64,000 nt of DNA, from contig NZ_QIBY01000006.1 of NCBI RefSeq assembly GCF_003725335.1, positions 1 to 64,000 of the forward strand, read 5' to 3'. This DNA is from Parvibacter caecicola. Lineage in GTDB: Bacteria > Actinomycetota > Coriobacteriia > Coriobacteriales > Eggerthellaceae. The position numbers were made by a program, and so were the translations under genes. Below the pieces are notes generated by a model, which saw only the letters and a program-made list of their open reading frames with translations, made no database searches and had not been told where the DNA came from. Below are positions 52,415 to 62,001 of the stretch, in pieces. Positions within the stretch are counted from its first letter, which is position 1; the number at the start of each line of letters is the position of its first letter.

Positions 52415-52469
52415 AACCCTCGGCACGCGGATTTTCAGTCCGCTGCTCTACCAACTGAGCTACCCGACC
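52394..52469 (-). tRNA. tRNA-Phe (anticodon GAA)
   Basis: 76 nt with encoded CCA. Seven-bp acceptor GGTCGGG/TCCGACC (one G-U), D arm GCTC-AGTTGGTA-GAGC, anticodon stem GCGGA/TCCGC with loop CTGAAAA giving anticodon GAA, and T arm GAGGG-TTCAAGT-CCCCC (slipped by one). Complete cloverleaf, so functional. Its 3' end is duplicated downstream. Confidence 0.96.
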
Positions 52470-52856
52470 GGATGCGTTTAACGCAGGGATATATTCTAGG
52501 GAAGCCGCCGCCTCTTGGCAAGGGGATATTTTGGTCAATTACCTTCCCGACGGGCCGACGGCGGTCTGCAGAACGGCCCTGAATGCTAAGATAGGCCTAT
52601 TACTCGCCGAAGGCAGCCGTCCGTTTTGAGCAGCGGAGTCAGACGCGTCGGCTGCCCGGGAAATGGCTACGATGCGAAGCTGCATGCGGGACTGGCATGA
52701 GCTGGGCGCGAGCTTGGCGCGGGGCCGAAGCAAGCCCGACGTTGCCGCCTTCGCACCGGAGCAGCAGAAAGAAGGCGGCAACAAAACTCGGCGCCGGCCA
52801 CCAAGAAGAAAGCCACCGAGGCATTGAGCTCGGTGCACCGAAAGAAAGGATCGGGA
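52470..52856. other. Structured spacer between tRNA-Phe and purE
   Basis: 387 bp without a gene. Holds the tRNA promoter region and, in the purE leader, a perfect 12-bp stem GTTGCCGCCTTC (52741-52752) / GAAGGCGGCAAC (52771-52782) followed by AAAA, plus GCAGCCG/CGGCTGC near 52613-52655. No known riboswitch pattern recognised. Confidence 0.45.
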
Positions 52857-53321
52857 ATGGACGAGGCAAAACCCCTGGTGGGAATCATTATGGGATCGAC
52901 TTCCGATATGCCGGCCATGGAGCCGTGCATGAAGCAGCTGGACGAGTTCGGCATCCCCTATGAGGTGAAAGTGGCCAGCGCCCACCGCAAGCCAGCCGAG
53001 GTACACATCTGGGCCGAAACCGCCCACGAGCGCGGCATGAAGGTGATTGTGGCCGCCGCCGGCAAAGCGGCGCATCTGGGCGGCGTGGTGGCTGCTTACA
53101 CCCCGCTGCCGGTAATCGGCGTGCCCATGAAAACCAGCGACCTGGGCGGCATGGACTCGCTGCTGTCCATGGTGCAAATGCCCTCCGGCGTGCCAGTGGC
53201 CTGCGTGGCCATCAACGGCGCGAAGAATGCAGCCATCGAAGCTGCCCAGATCATCGGCACCTCCGACCCCGAAGTGCTGCAGAAAATCATCGACTTCAAG
53301 CAGGCCATGGCCGAGGCGTAA
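52857..53321 (+). CDS. purE: N5-carboxyaminoimidazole ribonucleotide mutase
   Basis: 154 residues from ATG 52857 (AAAGGATCGGG upstream). Moves the carboxylate of N5-CAIR to C4 in purine synthesis. 'VGIIMGSTSDMPAMEPC', 'EVKVASAHRKPAEVHIWAE', 'VIVAAAGKAAHLGGVVAAYTPLPVIGVPM' (residues about 60-88) and 'GLDSLLS'-equivalent 'GMDSLLSMVQMPSGVPVACVAI' match class I PurE, including the SAHR active-site loop. No purK adjoins; it may lie elsewhere, or a class II enzyme may use CO2 directly, but this sequence reads as class I. Confidence 0.95.
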   Translation: MDEAKPLVGIIMGSTSDMPAMEPCMKQLDEFGIPYEVKVASAHRKPAEVHIWAETAHERGMKVIVAAAGKAAHLGGVVAAYTPLPVIGVPMKTSDLGGMDSLLSMVQMPSGVPVACVAINGAKNAAIEAAQIIGTSDPEVLQKIIDFKQAMAEA

Positions 53322-53412
53322 GGAGTCAAACGGGCTAAAGACGGCAATGCGGCCAGCCTGGCAGACCGGCGCCGTCGCTTGTTGCAAGGCGAAGGCAAAG
53401 TGGAGCTGGCGC

Positions 53413-53441
53413 TTAGGCAGAGATAGAATCTCTGCCCTACG
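53413..53441 (-). repeat. Half-unit of the CGTAGGGCAGAGAT family
   Basis: TTAGGCAGAGAT-AGA-ATCTCTGCCCTACG hairpin after purE; serves perhaps as a purE 3' structure. The rest of 53322-53590 shows no gene. Confidence 0.75.
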
Positions 53442-53590
53442 ATAAGGGCAAGGGACCGCCATGCGGACACACAGGAGCGCACCCAGCGAAGCGGAGGAAA
53501 ACCCGCCAATGCGGAAGCACGGAGGCGCCAAGAAACGGGCAGGCTTTTGCCTGGTGAAAGAACTGGCAAAAGCCAACGTGAAGGACAGCT

Positions 53591-55948
53591 ATGACAATAA
53601 AACTGCTGATGGGAAACGAGGCGTTTGCGTGGGCCGCGCTTGAGGCGGGCGTGAACGTAGTGGCCGGCTATCCGGGCACCCCCTCCTCGGAGCTGGTGGA
53701 AACCGTGGCGCGGCTGCACGCCGAAGGAACGGCGCGCGGCGTACACGTGGAATGGTCCACCAACGAGAAGGCGGCCCTGGAAGTAGCTGCCGCGGCCTCG
53801 TACTGCGGGGCCCGAGCGCTGTTCACCTGCAAACAGGTGGGCTTGAATGTGGCCAGTGATGCTCTCATGAGCCTGAACTACGTGGGTACCGGCGGCGGCC
53901 TCGTGCTGTTCGTGGCCGACGACCCCGGCCCCATTTCCTCCCAAACCGAGCAGGACACCCGTCGCTTCGCCGCCTTCGCCAAAGTGCCGGTGCTCGATCC
54001 CTCCACCCCCGAAGAGGGCTACGCCATGATGCGGCAAGCCTTCGAGCTGTCGGAGCGCTACGGCACGCCAGTCATCGTGCGCCCCACCACCCGCATCTGC
54101 CACGCCTCCACCTTTTTCGAGCTGCCGGAATTCACCGACGCGCGCCCCATCCCTGAACAGGGTTTCCAGAAGGACCCGAAGTGGATCATCTTCCCCAAGC
54201 GCGCCTTCGAAGGCCATGGCGAAGTGAACCGCCGGCTTGCGCGGATTGCCTGGGACTATGCTTTCACGCCAGAATTTGCGCAGTTCAACCATGTGGTCGA
54301 GGAGCCGGGAAGCCAGCAGCTCGCGGCGGGCAGCGATGCAAACGCCACATGGGTCGAAGCCGCTGCGCAGAGCGGGCACGGGCATGGCGGGACCGCCATG
54401 CCCAGGGGGAAAGTGGCGACCTCAGGCGAAAGCGACGTGCTGGCCGCCGCGGACAGTAACGAAGGGGCTGCCGCCCGGGTGGGCATTGTGGCTGGCGGAG
54501 TTTCCGCCCAGTACGCTCGCGAAGCGCTGGCACTGCTGCAGCAATGGGCGGCCGAAGCGGGCGCGGCGCTGCCCCCCTACCGCTTCCTGGCGGTGGGCAC
54601 CCCCTACCCCTTCCCTGCGGAAACCGGAGCGCGTTTTGCCGAGGGCCTCACCGACGTGTTGGTGCTAGAAGAGCTGGACAGCGTGCTTGAGGAAGAGCTG
54701 CTGAAGCTGGCGGGGCAACGGCACCTGCCGCTGCGGGTTTCTGGCAAGCTGACTGGCGAAGCCCCCGACCGTGGCGAGAACTCCACCGAAGTGCTGGCCC
54801 AGCGCATCGCCCGCTTCTTCGACCGCACCGCCGCCGCAGATACCGCGCCGAGTGAAGGCGGACGGGCGACCGCAACTGAAGCCTCGGCCATGGCAGGCGG
54901 GACCGAGGACCAGGGCGCATCATGCGCCGCCAAGGACGGCGCCGGCAACGCCCCTGCCCCATCCGGCCTCAGCGCGCTGACGGAGCGCAACTTGGCCGCC
55001 AGCGCCAGCGCCCCCTACGAGGGGCCGCTGCCGGTGCGACCGCCGGTGCTGTGCGCCGGGTGCCCCCACCGCGGCAGTTTCTTCGCCATAAAAAAGGCGC
55101 TGGGCAAAACGCCGGCGGTGTTCTGCGGCGACATTGGCTGCTACACCCTGGGCAACGCAAAGCCGCTGGACGCGGTGGACACCTGCCTGTGCATGGGGGC
55201 CGGCATCACCATGGCGCAGGGTTTCGCGGTGGCGCAGCCGGGCATCAAGGCGGTGGCGTTCGTGGGCGATTCCACGTTTTTCGCCAGCGGCATGACCGGC
55301 ATTGCCAACGCCGCCTACAACGGCCACGACATCACCATCGCCGTGCTGGACAACGCCACCACCGCCATGACCGGCAGCCAGCCGCATCCAGGCACCGGCG
55401 TCACCCTTATGGGGCAGCGGCGGAAACCCCTGGTCATCGAAGAGGTGCTGCGGGCGCTGGGGGTGGAATGCATCACATTCGCCAACCCGCACAATCTGGA
55501 AGAATCCACTGAGGCGGCGCGGCAGGCCATCGGGTTCAGCGGGCCCTCCGCCATCATCTTCCGTGCCCCCTGCATTCAGCTGAAGCGGCCGGAGGCGCCG
55601 GTGGCCATCAACGGCGATGCCTGCACCGGTTGCAAAAAATGCATCCGCGACATCGGATGCCCCGCCATTGGGTTCAACCCGGCGGCCGAGGGCCTGCGCT
55701 CGCAGCATCGGGGGCAGGCATTTGTGGACACAGGACTGTGCGATGGCTGCGGCCTGTGCGTGCAGGTATGCCCCTTCGACTCCATTCAAGGGAAGGTGGC
55801 CGAGCCTTTGGGGGCGGCCTTGCATGCGGCGCTTGGCGTGCCCATTGCCCCGACGGCTATTCCGTCGGACGGCCCCACTGGCTCCTTCCCACCTGTTATC
55901 TTCGAGGGCGAAACCCCCGCCGAAGCCGAGGAGGACATCGATGATTAA
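53591..55948 (+). CDS. iorA: Indolepyruvate ferredoxin oxidoreductase, alpha subunit
   Basis: 785 residues. With IorB it decarboxylates aryl pyruvates to aryl-acetyl-CoA and reduces ferredoxin, using thiamine diphosphate. N-terminal pyrimidine-binding domain ('MGNEAFAWAALEAGVNVVAGYPGTPSSEL', residues about 5-33, in part), TPP-binding region ('GDIGCYTLGNAKPLDAVDTCLCMGAG', near 518-543), and two 4Fe-4S motifs at the C terminus ('CTGCKKCIRDIGCPA', 'CDGCGLCVQVCPFDSI'). Longer than the usual 580-640 residues because of low-complexity Ala/Gly/Thr-rich insertions near 240-300 and 400-470. Translationally coupled to iorB (8-nt overlap). Confidence 0.94.
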   Translation: MTIKLLMGNEAFAWAALEAGVNVVAGYPGTPSSELVETVARLHAEGTARGVHVEWSTNEKAALEVAAAASYCGARALFTCKQVGLNVASDALMSLNYVGTGGGLVLFVADDPGPISSQTEQDTRRFAAFAKVPVLDPSTPEEGYAMMRQAFELSERYGTPVIVRPTTRICHASTFFELPEFTDARPIPEQGFQKDPKWIIFPKRAFEGHGEVNRRLARIAWDYAFTPEFAQFNHVVEEPGSQQLAAGSDANATWVEAAAQSGHGHGGTAMPRGKVATSGESDVLAAADSNEGAAARVGIVAGGVSAQYAREALALLQQWAAEAGAALPPYRFLAVGTPYPFPAETGARFAEGLTDVLVLEELDSVLEEELLKLAGQRHLPLRVSGKLTGEAPDRGENSTEVLAQRIARFFDRTAAADTAPSEGGRATATEASAMAGGTEDQGASCAAKDGAGNAPAPSGLSALTERNLAASASAPYEGPLPVRPPVLCAGCPHRGSFFAIKKALGKTPAVFCGDIGCYTLGNAKPLDAVDTCLCMGAGITMAQGFAVAQPGIKAVAFVGDSTFFASGMTGIANAAYNGHDITIAVLDNATTAMTGSQPHPGTGVTLMGQRRKPLVIEEVLRALGVECITFANPHNLEESTEAARQAIGFSGPSAIIFRAPCIQLKRPEAPVAINGDACTGCKKCIRDIGCPAIGFNPAAEGLRSQHRGQAFVDTGLCDGCGLCVQVCPFDSIQGKVAEPLGAALHAALGVPIAPTAIPSDGPTGSFPPVIFEGETPAEAEEDIDD

Positions 55949-56540
55949 CCTACTGCTTGCAGGCGTGGGCGGCCAAGGCACCGTGCTGGCCGCAAAGGTT
56001 CTGGCGAAGGCGGCCCAGGCGAAGGGCTGGCAGGTACGCACCGCTGAAACCATCGGCATGGCGCAGCGGGGCGGCAGCGTCACCTCCCATGTGCGCATGG
56101 GCTCGTGCGGCGAAGAGGTGCTGGCGCCACTGGTAACCAAGGGCACCGCCGATGTGGTGATTGCCTTCGAGCCGGGCGAAGCCGCTCGGGCCCTGCCGTT
56201 TTTGGCGCCGGAAGGGGTGCTGGTGAGCGCCACAAGCGCCATCCAGCCGGTAACGGCAGCGTTGGCCGGAACCCCTTACAGCGGCAGCGCGGTAGTAGAA
56301 CAGCTGGGGCGCAGCCTGGAGGGCAGCGGCGTGTTGTTCGTGCCGGTGGACGACCAGGCACTGGTGCAGGCGGCCGGCAATCGTAAGGCGCTGAATATGA
56401 TGCTACTGGCGGTAGCGGTGGCGCAAAACCGCATTCCCATCAGCCTGGATGAGCTGAAAGCCGCCGTGGAAGCCTGCGTGAAACCGCAGTTCGTGGCCAT
56501 GAACCTCACAGCCATCGACCTAGCCGCCGCCAGCTGCTAG
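55941..56540 (+). CDS. iorB: Indolepyruvate ferredoxin oxidoreductase, beta subunit
   Basis: 199 residues. Gamma-type domain of 2-oxoacid:ferredoxin oxidoreductases: 'NLLLAGVGGQGTVLAAKVLAKAA' at the N terminus, 'TAETIGMAQRGGSVTSHVRMG' (about 40-60), and 'IPISLDELKAAVEACVKPQFVAMNLTAIDLA' at the end are diagnostic. Binds the alpha subunit to complete the CoA site. Overlaps iorA by 8 nt, so made in equal amounts. Normal length. It is followed by a palindromic repeat before the converging prepilin peptidase gene. Confidence 0.94.
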   Translation: MINLLLAGVGGQGTVLAAKVLAKAAQAKGWQVRTAETIGMAQRGGSVTSHVRMGSCGEEVLAPLVTKGTADVVIAFEPGEAARALPFLAPEGVLVSATSAIQPVTAALAGTPYSGSAVVEQLGRSLEGSGVLFVPVDDQALVQAAGNRKALNMMLLAVAVAQNRIPISLDELKAAVEACVKPQFVAMNLTAIDLAAASC

Positions 56541-56654
56541 CCCAGGGCGTGTCAGGGGGACGTTTGCCGAAAGAGAACTCTCAAGCACGCCTAAATTTGC
56601 AAAATCGCCTAAAAATACAGAAACGCAGGTCATCAAAGAAGTATGCGTAATGGG

Positions 56655-56685
56655 ATGAGACATTAGGGCTGTCCCTTTGTCTCAT
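56655..56685. repeat. ATGAGACA/TGTCTCAT palindromic repeat
   Basis: Eight-base inverted ends around a 15-base centre (ATTAGGGCTGTCCCTT in part) between convergent iorB and the prepilin peptidase gene. Distinct from but built like the GACAGGGG family. Confidence 0.6.
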
Positions 56686-56686
56686 T

Positions 56687-57232
56687 CTAGAGGTTTGCGG
56701 CAAGAAGGAAGGCCATGGATATCCAGGCGCCGGTGGCCAGAGCGGGGGCGAATGCGGCGCTGTGGCTGAGAATCACCTCGTAGGGCTTGCCGGTGAGGGG
56801 CACTTTTTGCTTCGCCATGCCCACTATGGCGAACACGACGCAGGCCACCGCCAGCGCGGCCAAGCCGCCAGCTATCCCTAGGAACAGCCCCATGGCCGCC
56901 AGCAGCTTGATGTCGCCGCCGCCCATGGCCGCCTTTTTGGTGAAGGCCTCCCAGATGGTGGTGAACACCAGCAGTCCGCCGCCCAAGATAATGGCCCCTA
57001 GCACGCCCTCAGCCAGTGACACATTGGTGAGCGGGGCCGCTTCCACTACCGCAAGTAGGAAATCGAAGCCGCCCACTGCAGCCTCCGCCCCCAGGGCGAT
57101 GCGCCACAGCGCCCACAGCCCCACCAGCAGAAGCACCGAGCGATTGGCTATCTGCAGCGTGCGCACATCGCTTACGGCGATGGCCACCATTACGCACCCG
57201 AAGGCGATATATGCCACAACCGTTGTGAACAT
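56687..57232 (-). CDS. A24-family prepilin peptidase (CpaA-like)
   Basis: 181 residues with about six membrane helices. Catalytic aspartates are visible in 'AIAVSDVRTLQIANRSVLL' (about 19-37) and in the signature 'MGGGDIKLLAAMG' (about 102-114). The length and missing N-methylase domain match CpaA/TadV-type peptidases, which trim prepilins of Tad/Flp pili or related secretion systems. No pilin or ATPase gene is in the window, so its client genes are elsewhere. Start ATG. Confidence 0.88.
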   Translation of the reverse strand: MFTTVVAYIAFGCVMVAIAVSDVRTLQIANRSVLLLVGLWALWRIALGAEAAVGGFDFLLAVVEAAPLTNVSLAEGVLGAIILGGGLLVFTTIWEAFTKKAAMGGGDIKLLAAMGLFLGIAGGLAALAVACVVFAIVGMAKQKVPLTGKPYEVILSHSAAFAPALATGAWISMAFLLAANL

Positions 57233-57562
57233 GCTGTCCTTAAAGGCGCCGTCAACGCCAACGAGGTGTCCGAAAAAGATGCCCGACCCGCACCTTTACC
57301 AACATGATACCCAACGCGCACGAATAATCCGCAAAGGTTGCCCATCAGTTGCTTGGGGCAGGGCTGTCAGCCCCATTGGTCGCGATCCAGCCCACTGCCC
57401 CAGCGAAGTAGCCGAGGGTTTTTGTGGTGTGCCAGATTGCCGCGAAGCGGTGCCCAAGCGTACTTTGGTACGCGCCGCAGCGCCGATGAACGGCAAGATG
57501 GGACGCCACAGAAAGCCTCGGCGGGCGAGCGGTTCCGCTGTTCGCCAGAACAGCGGAACAAG
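57233..57562. other. Intergenic spacer with hairpins
   Basis: 330 bp without a gene. Contains GCGTAC-TTTG-GTACGC near 57468-57483 and, four bases after the radical SAM stop, a perfect 11-bp stem GTTCCGCTGTT/AACAGCGGAAC (57532-57559) without a U tract, which may end that transcript. Confidence 0.5.
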
Positions 57563-59026
57563 TTACCCGAACAGCAATTCCCGTTCTTCGCCGGTTAGGG
57601 CGGCGCGGGCTTGGTCGCGCAGATTGTTCACGCCGATGAAGAATTGGCGCATCATCACCACCATCAGGTAGCGGCCCTTGGCGGTGAGCGTCAGCTCGTA
57701 CTCGTTGTCGGTGGCGAAGGCTCCGCAGGCGCGCATGAAGGTCATCTCCGCCGGCAGCCCGCGGTCGATGGACACGCCGAAGTCGCGCTCGAAGGCCTTT
57801 TTGTCCAACCGCAGCCCAAACAGCTGCATCATGAACCGGTAGCGCATGCGCTCCCGCAGGTTGAAAGTAGTTTTGCCCATCATCGACATGCGGCCGCTCT
57901 CTATGGCGGCGTTGTAGTCCTTCACCGAGAAGGTGTTCACGAACAGCGAGCTGCCCAAATAAGTGATGCCGCCCGAGCCGATGGCGGGGTACTCCTCGTA
58001 ATCCACTACATACTCGTCGATCATCGGTTGGCTGGCCACCGGCGCCTCGGCCACGGGGGCATCGGTCTCCACCAGCGTCACCATCTCAGGCGCGCTGCCC
58101 GGCTGCAGCTTCACGTACTCGCGCCGCTGCTCGGCCGGCCGCGTTTGCACGTCGCGGGCCAGCACCGGGCGGCGATTGAAGGTCCAGGCGCTGCCGAAGT
58201 TGAACAGGCCCTTCTCCCCTTGCTCTCCCTCAGGACCGGTGTACACGCCCGGCACCTCGTCGGTGAGCAGCGAGGTGATAATCTCGTAGAAGCGCCCCTC
58301 GCGCTCGTAGTCCACCTTGCCCACGGTGCGCGCCAGCGACCGCTCCACCGACGGCGAAGCCATCAGCGGGTAGAAGGTGGTTTGGCTGGCGCCCGACTCA
58401 ATCACCATCTCGATGTCGTGCACCAGCGTGTCTTCCGTCTGCGCCGGGAAGTTGAAAATCATGTCGGCGTTCATGGACACGAAATAGGGGCTGGCCTCGG
58501 CAATGCGCTCCAGAATTTCTTGGCCGCAGCCGTACTTGTCGTAACGGTCCATCTGCTTCAGCAGGTTGTCGTCGAAGCTCTGCACCCCCACGGACAACCG
58601 CTGCACGCGGCCTTTCAGCTTCTCCAGATAGCTGGGAATCAGGTGGTTGGGGTTGGTTTCGCTGGACACCTCTTTGATGGAGAAGGTGTCGCGGGCCAGG
58701 TCGATAGTTTCGCACAGCTCGTCCAGCATGATGGTGGGGGTACCACCGCCGATGTACACGCTGTCGAAGTCGTAGCCCAGTTCCTTTAGCATCATCATCT
58801 CTTTGCGCATGTTGGCGAAGTAGGGCCGGGCGCGATCCTCGCTGAAGGGGAAGCGGTTGAAGGAGCAATAGGGGCACAGGCGCTCGCAGAAGGGAACGTG
58901 CATGTACAGCATGTAGGGCTGGCCCGGCTTCGGTGCGGGCATGCGCGCGTCGGTGCAGGAGTCCAGCTTCAGGTACTGCTTGGTGGTTTCGCGCACCACC
59001 GTTGAAAGCAAACGCTCACTGAGCAT
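57563..59026 (-). CDS. HemW/HemN-like radical SAM protein
   Basis: 487 residues from ATG 59026 (AAAGGAACG upstream). The radical SAM triad is in 'VPFCERLCPYCSFNRFPF' (C-x3-C-x2-C), followed by 'SVYIGGGTPTIM', 'ETNPNHL', 'RLSVGVQSFDDNLLKQMDRYDKYG' and 'MNADMIFNFPAQTED'. These are the landmarks of coproporphyrinogen III oxidase-like proteins such as HemW, HutW and ChuW. At 487 residues it is about 100 longer than HemW, with an added C-terminal HemN_C-like winged-helix part. It may be a heme chaperone or heme-degrading methyltransferase; true HemN activity is less likely without more of its N-terminal signature. Confidence 0.87.
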   Translation of the reverse strand: MLSERLLSTVVRETTKQYLKLDSCTDARMPAPKPGQPYMLYMHVPFCERLCPYCSFNRFPFSEDRARPYFANMRKEMMMLKELGYDFDSVYIGGGTPTIMLDELCETIDLARDTFSIKEVSSETNPNHLIPSYLEKLKGRVQRLSVGVQSFDDNLLKQMDRYDKYGCGQEILERIAEASPYFVSMNADMIFNFPAQTEDTLVHDIEMVIESGASQTTFYPLMASPSVERSLARTVGKVDYEREGRFYEIITSLLTDEVPGVYTGPEGEQGEKGLFNFGSAWTFNRRPVLARDVQTRPAEQRREYVKLQPGSAPEMVTLVETDAPVAEAPVASQPMIDEYVVDYEEYPAIGSGGITYLGSSLFVNTFSVKDYNAAIESGRMSMMGKTTFNLRERMRYRFMMQLFGLRLDKKAFERDFGVSIDRGLPAEMTFMRACGAFATDNEYELTLTAKGRYLMVVMMRQFFIGVNNLRDQARAALTGEERELLFG

Positions 59027-59098
59027 GTTTCGTTCCTTTCGTTCAGCCATGCGGCCAAGATTTTCTCTCGACCTGGCCGATAAACCCATCCGGTCATT

Positions 59099-59155
59099 CG
59101 GCAGAGACAGAATCTCTGCCCTACGAAAACATGGGACCGCCCCCGTCCCCTGTCA
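59099..59155. repeat. Adjacent half-copies of both dispersed repeat families
   Basis: GGCAGAGACAGAATCTCTGCC with CTACG (59099-59125), then CCCCCGTCCCCTGTCA (59140-59155). Sits between the radical SAM start and the purD stop. Confidence 0.7.
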
Positions 59156-59161
59156 CAGCTT

Positions 59162-60454
59162 TTACTCCGCGCAGCCCAGGTACTCGGCGGCTTTGCGGCC
59201 GATATCGTGACGATACTGCTTGCCCTCGAAGTTAATCAGGTCACAAGCCTCATAGGCCAGGTTGCGGGCCTCTTCGAAAGTTTTGCCGTGAGCCACCACG
59301 TTCAGCACACGGCCGCCGGCGGTGAGCAGCTCGCCATCAGCGTTGCGCACGGTGCCCGCATGGAACACCACCACGCCGTCGAGGTCTTCCGCCTCTTCGA
59401 TTCCCAGAATCACCTTGCCCTTTTCGTAAGAACCGGGATAGCCCTCGCTGGCCAGCACCACGCACACCACCCAGTCGTCGGTCCAGCGCAAATCGATGTC
59501 CTCCGGGCGCCCTTCCGCCACCGCCAGCATGATTTGGGCCAGGTCGGACTCCAACTGAGGCAGCACTACCTGGGTTTCCGGATCGCCGAAACGGGCGTTG
59601 AATTCCACGATTTTCGGCCCCTCGGGGGTGAGCATGAAGCCGCCGTACAGGGTGCCGCGGTAGTCCAGCCCGAAGGGTTCGCGGGCCGTGGCGGCAGCGG
59701 CACGGGCCATGATGTCCTCCATGGCCGCCATCTCCTGCTCCGACACGATGGGCACCGGCGAGTACACGCCCATGCCACCGGTATTGGGGCCGGCATCGCC
59801 GTCGAAGGCGCGCTTGTGGTCTTGGGCCGCCACCATGGGGTGCGAAGTGCCGGCGGTCACGAACGACAGCAGCGAGCACTCCGGCCCGGTCATGCACTCC
59901 TCTATCACCACGGTGCTGCCGGCCGCGCCGAACGCGCCGGCAAAGCACTCGCGCACCGCCTCTTCGGCGTCTTCCAGCTCTTCGGCCACCACTACGCCTT
60001 TGCCGGCGGCCAGGCCGTCGGCCTTGATGACGATGGGAGCCCCTTGCTGGCGCACGTAGGCCAGGGCGTCGGCTTCGTTATCGAACACCGCGTAAGCGGC
60101 GGTGGGTATGTTGTTGTCCAGCATGAACTGCTTGGAATAGGCCTTCGACCCCTCCAGCTGGGCGCCGTCGGCGTTGGGGCCAAACACCGGCACGCCGGCT
60201 TCCCGCAGCGCATCGGCCACACCGGCCACCAGCGGGGCTTCGGGGCCCACTACCACCAGGCCAATATGGCGCTCCTGCACAAACGCCAGCACCGCGGCGG
60301 CGTCCATCATGTCAAGGTCGGGCACGTTCTCGGCAATGTCGCCGGTGCCGCCGTTGCCCGGCGCCACGTACAGCACGTCCACCGAAGGCGACTTCCGCAG
60401 CGCCCAGGTTATGGCGTGCTCGCGGCCGCCGCTTCCCAAAACCAGTACGTTCAT
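59162..60454 (-). CDS. purD: Phosphoribosylamine-glycine ligase
   Basis: 430 residues from ATG 60454. Joins glycine to phosphoribosylamine with ATP. '[19 protein letters not shown]' at the N terminus, '[24 protein letters not shown]' (about 70-93), ATP-grasp motifs '[18 protein letters not shown]' and '[16 protein letters not shown]', and 'RFGDPETQ' near 290 define PurD. It begins 1 bp after the purA stop, so the two genes share a transcript. All catalytic regions are present. Ends next to a repeat pair at 59099-59155. Confidence 0.97.
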   Translation of the reverse strand: MNVLVLGSGGREHAITWALRKSPSVDVLYVAPGNGGTGDIAENVPDLDMMDAAAVLAFVQERHIGLVVVGPEAPLVAGVADALREAGVPVFGPNADGAQLEGSKAYSKQFMLDNNIPTAAYAVFDNEADALAYVRQQGAPIVIKADGLAAGKGVVVAEELEDAEEAVRECFAGAFGAAGSTVVIEECMTGPECSLLSFVTAGTSHPMVAAQDHKRAFDGDAGPNTGGMGVYSPVPIVSEQEMAAMEDIMARAAAATAREPFGLDYRGTLYGGFMLTPEGPKIVEFNARFGDPETQVVLPQLESDLAQIMLAVAEGRPEDIDLRWTDDWVVCVVLASEGYPGSYEKGKVILGIEEAEDLDGVVVFHAGTVRNADGELLTAGGRVLNVVAHGKTFEEARNLAYEACDLINFEGKQYRHDIGRKAAEYLGCAE

Positions 60455-60455
60455 G

Positions 60456-61772
60456 CTATTCACCCCAGCCTCGGAAAATGGTCTGATCGCGATCGGGGCC
60501 CACGGCAATAATGGAAATGGGCACCCCGGTAATCTCCTCCAGGTACTCCACGTACTTGCGAGCGTTCTCCGGCAGCTGCTCGTACTGGGTGCAGCCGGTG
60601 ATGTCCACGCCCTTCCAGCCGGGCAGCTCCACGTACACCGGCTTCGCATGGAACAGCACGCTCTGCTGCATGGGGAAGTAGTCGTAGCGTTCGCCGTCGC
60701 ACTCGTAAGCCACGCACACCTTGATGGTGTCGAAGGCGGAAAGCACGTCCAGCTTGGTAAGGGCCACGTCGGTCAGGCCGTTCACCTCGGCGGCGTAACG
60801 GCCAATCACCGCGTCGAACCATCCGCAGCGGCGCTTGCGGCCGGTTGTCACGCCAAACTCGTGGCCCACCGAGCACAGGGTTTCGCCGTCGGCGGCGTCC
60901 TGGCCCACGCCCCCTTCTTCGGGGAATTTCAGCTCCGTGGGGAAGGGGCCGCCGCCCACGCGGGTGACGTAAGCCTTCTCGATGCCCAGCACGCGATCCA
61001 TGGCCTTGGGGCCCACGCCAGTGCCGGTGCACGCGCCGCCGGCGCAGCAAGAAGACGAGGTAACGTAGGGGTAAGTGCCGTGGTCGATGTCCAGCAGCGT
61101 GCCCTGCGCCCCCTCGAACAGGATGGACTTCCCTTCGCGACGCGCCTGGTTCAACAGCTGCGCGGTTTCGGCCATAAACGGCTTCAGGATGCGGGCGTAA
61201 GGCAGATACTCTTCGCAGATTTCCTCCACCGTGTAGGTGTGCAGCCCGTAAATCTTCTCCAAAATGGGATTCTTCTGGGCCAGCACCGCCTCCAGCTTCA
61301 TGCGGAACACGCGCTCGTCCATGAGGTCTTGCACGCGGATGCCCTTGCGGCCCATCTTGTCTTGGTAGCAGGGGCCGATGCCGCGCTTGGTGGTGCCAAT
61401 TTGGTTGCTGCCCAGGCGCTTCTCGTCAGCGCCGTCCAGGTCTTTGTGGTAAGGCATGATCACGTGGGCGTCGCAGCTGATCTTCAGCTTGTCGCAGGAA
61501 ATGCCCTCCGCCTGCAACATGGCCATTTCCTTCACCAGAACACCGGGGTCCACCACCACGCCGTTGCCGATGACCGGCGTGCAATCGGGGTACATCACCC
61601 CCGACGGCATGAGGTGCAGCGCCAATTTCTTGTCGCCGTGGATTACGGTGTGGCCGGCGTTGTTGCCGCCCTGGAAGCGCACCACGAAATCGTAGTCGCG
61701 GGCAATGAGGTCGGTGATCTTCCCCTTGCCTTCGTCGCCCCATTGGGCGCCCACCAGAACTGTGCTGGGCAT
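60456..61772 (-). CDS. purA: Adenylosuccinate synthetase
   Basis: 438 residues from ATG 61772 (GAAAGGACAGG upstream). Converts IMP and aspartate to adenylosuccinate with GTP. '[17 protein letters not shown]' (phosphate loop, about 5-21), 'GGNNAGHTV' with the catalytic His, '[14 protein letters not shown]', '[22 protein letters not shown]' (residues 223-244, in part) and '[12 protein letters not shown]' are all present. First gene of purA-purD. A TATAAT box lies about 86 bp before the start. Normal length. Confidence 0.97.
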   Translation of the reverse strand: MPSTVLVGAQWGDEGKGKITDLIARDYDFVVRFQGGNNAGHTVIHGDKKLALHLMPSGVMYPDCTPVIGNGVVVDPGVLVKEMAMLQAEGISCDKLKISCDAHVIMPYHKDLDGADEKRLGSNQIGTTKRGIGPCYQDKMGRKGIRVQDLMDERVFRMKLEAVLAQKNPILEKIYGLHTYTVEEICEEYLPYARILKPFMAETAQLLNQARREGKSILFEGAQGTLLDIDHGTYPYVTSSSCCAGGACTGTGVGPKAMDRVLGIEKAYVTRVGGGPFPTELKFPEEGGVGQDAADGETLCSVGHEFGVTTGRKRRCGWFDAVIGRYAAEVNGLTDVALTKLDVLSAFDTIKVCVAYECDGERYDYFPMQQSVLFHAKPVYVELPGWKGVDITGCTQYEQLPENARKYVEYLEEITGVPISIIAVGPDRDQTIFRGWGE

Positions 61773-61857
61773 AAAGCCTGTCCTTTCGTTGCGCAGGGCG
61801 AAGGCCCCGCTAAAAAGATGCCTCTCACGGATTACGAACGGTCGTCCGAACCCGCCA

Positions 61858-61863
61858 ATTATA
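61858..61863 (-). promoter_or_regulatory. -10 box of the purA-purD promoter
   Basis: TATAAT on the minus strand, within CCTATACTATAATTGG. No convincing -35 hexamer at 16-18 bp upstream. It lies about 86 bp before the purA start; the intervening leader shows no riboswitch I recognise. Confidence 0.45.
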
Positions 61864-62001
61864 GTATAGGAAGCCCCTGTTGCCGGGCTTCTGGGCGGGT
61901 CATTTCGCGCAAGGAACACGGGAAGCGCCGGAAGGGCGAACTGGTGCAACGGCCTGCTATTTTCAAGGGCGGCGAACCGCCGCGCTGGCGCCCCTGCCGG
62001 C

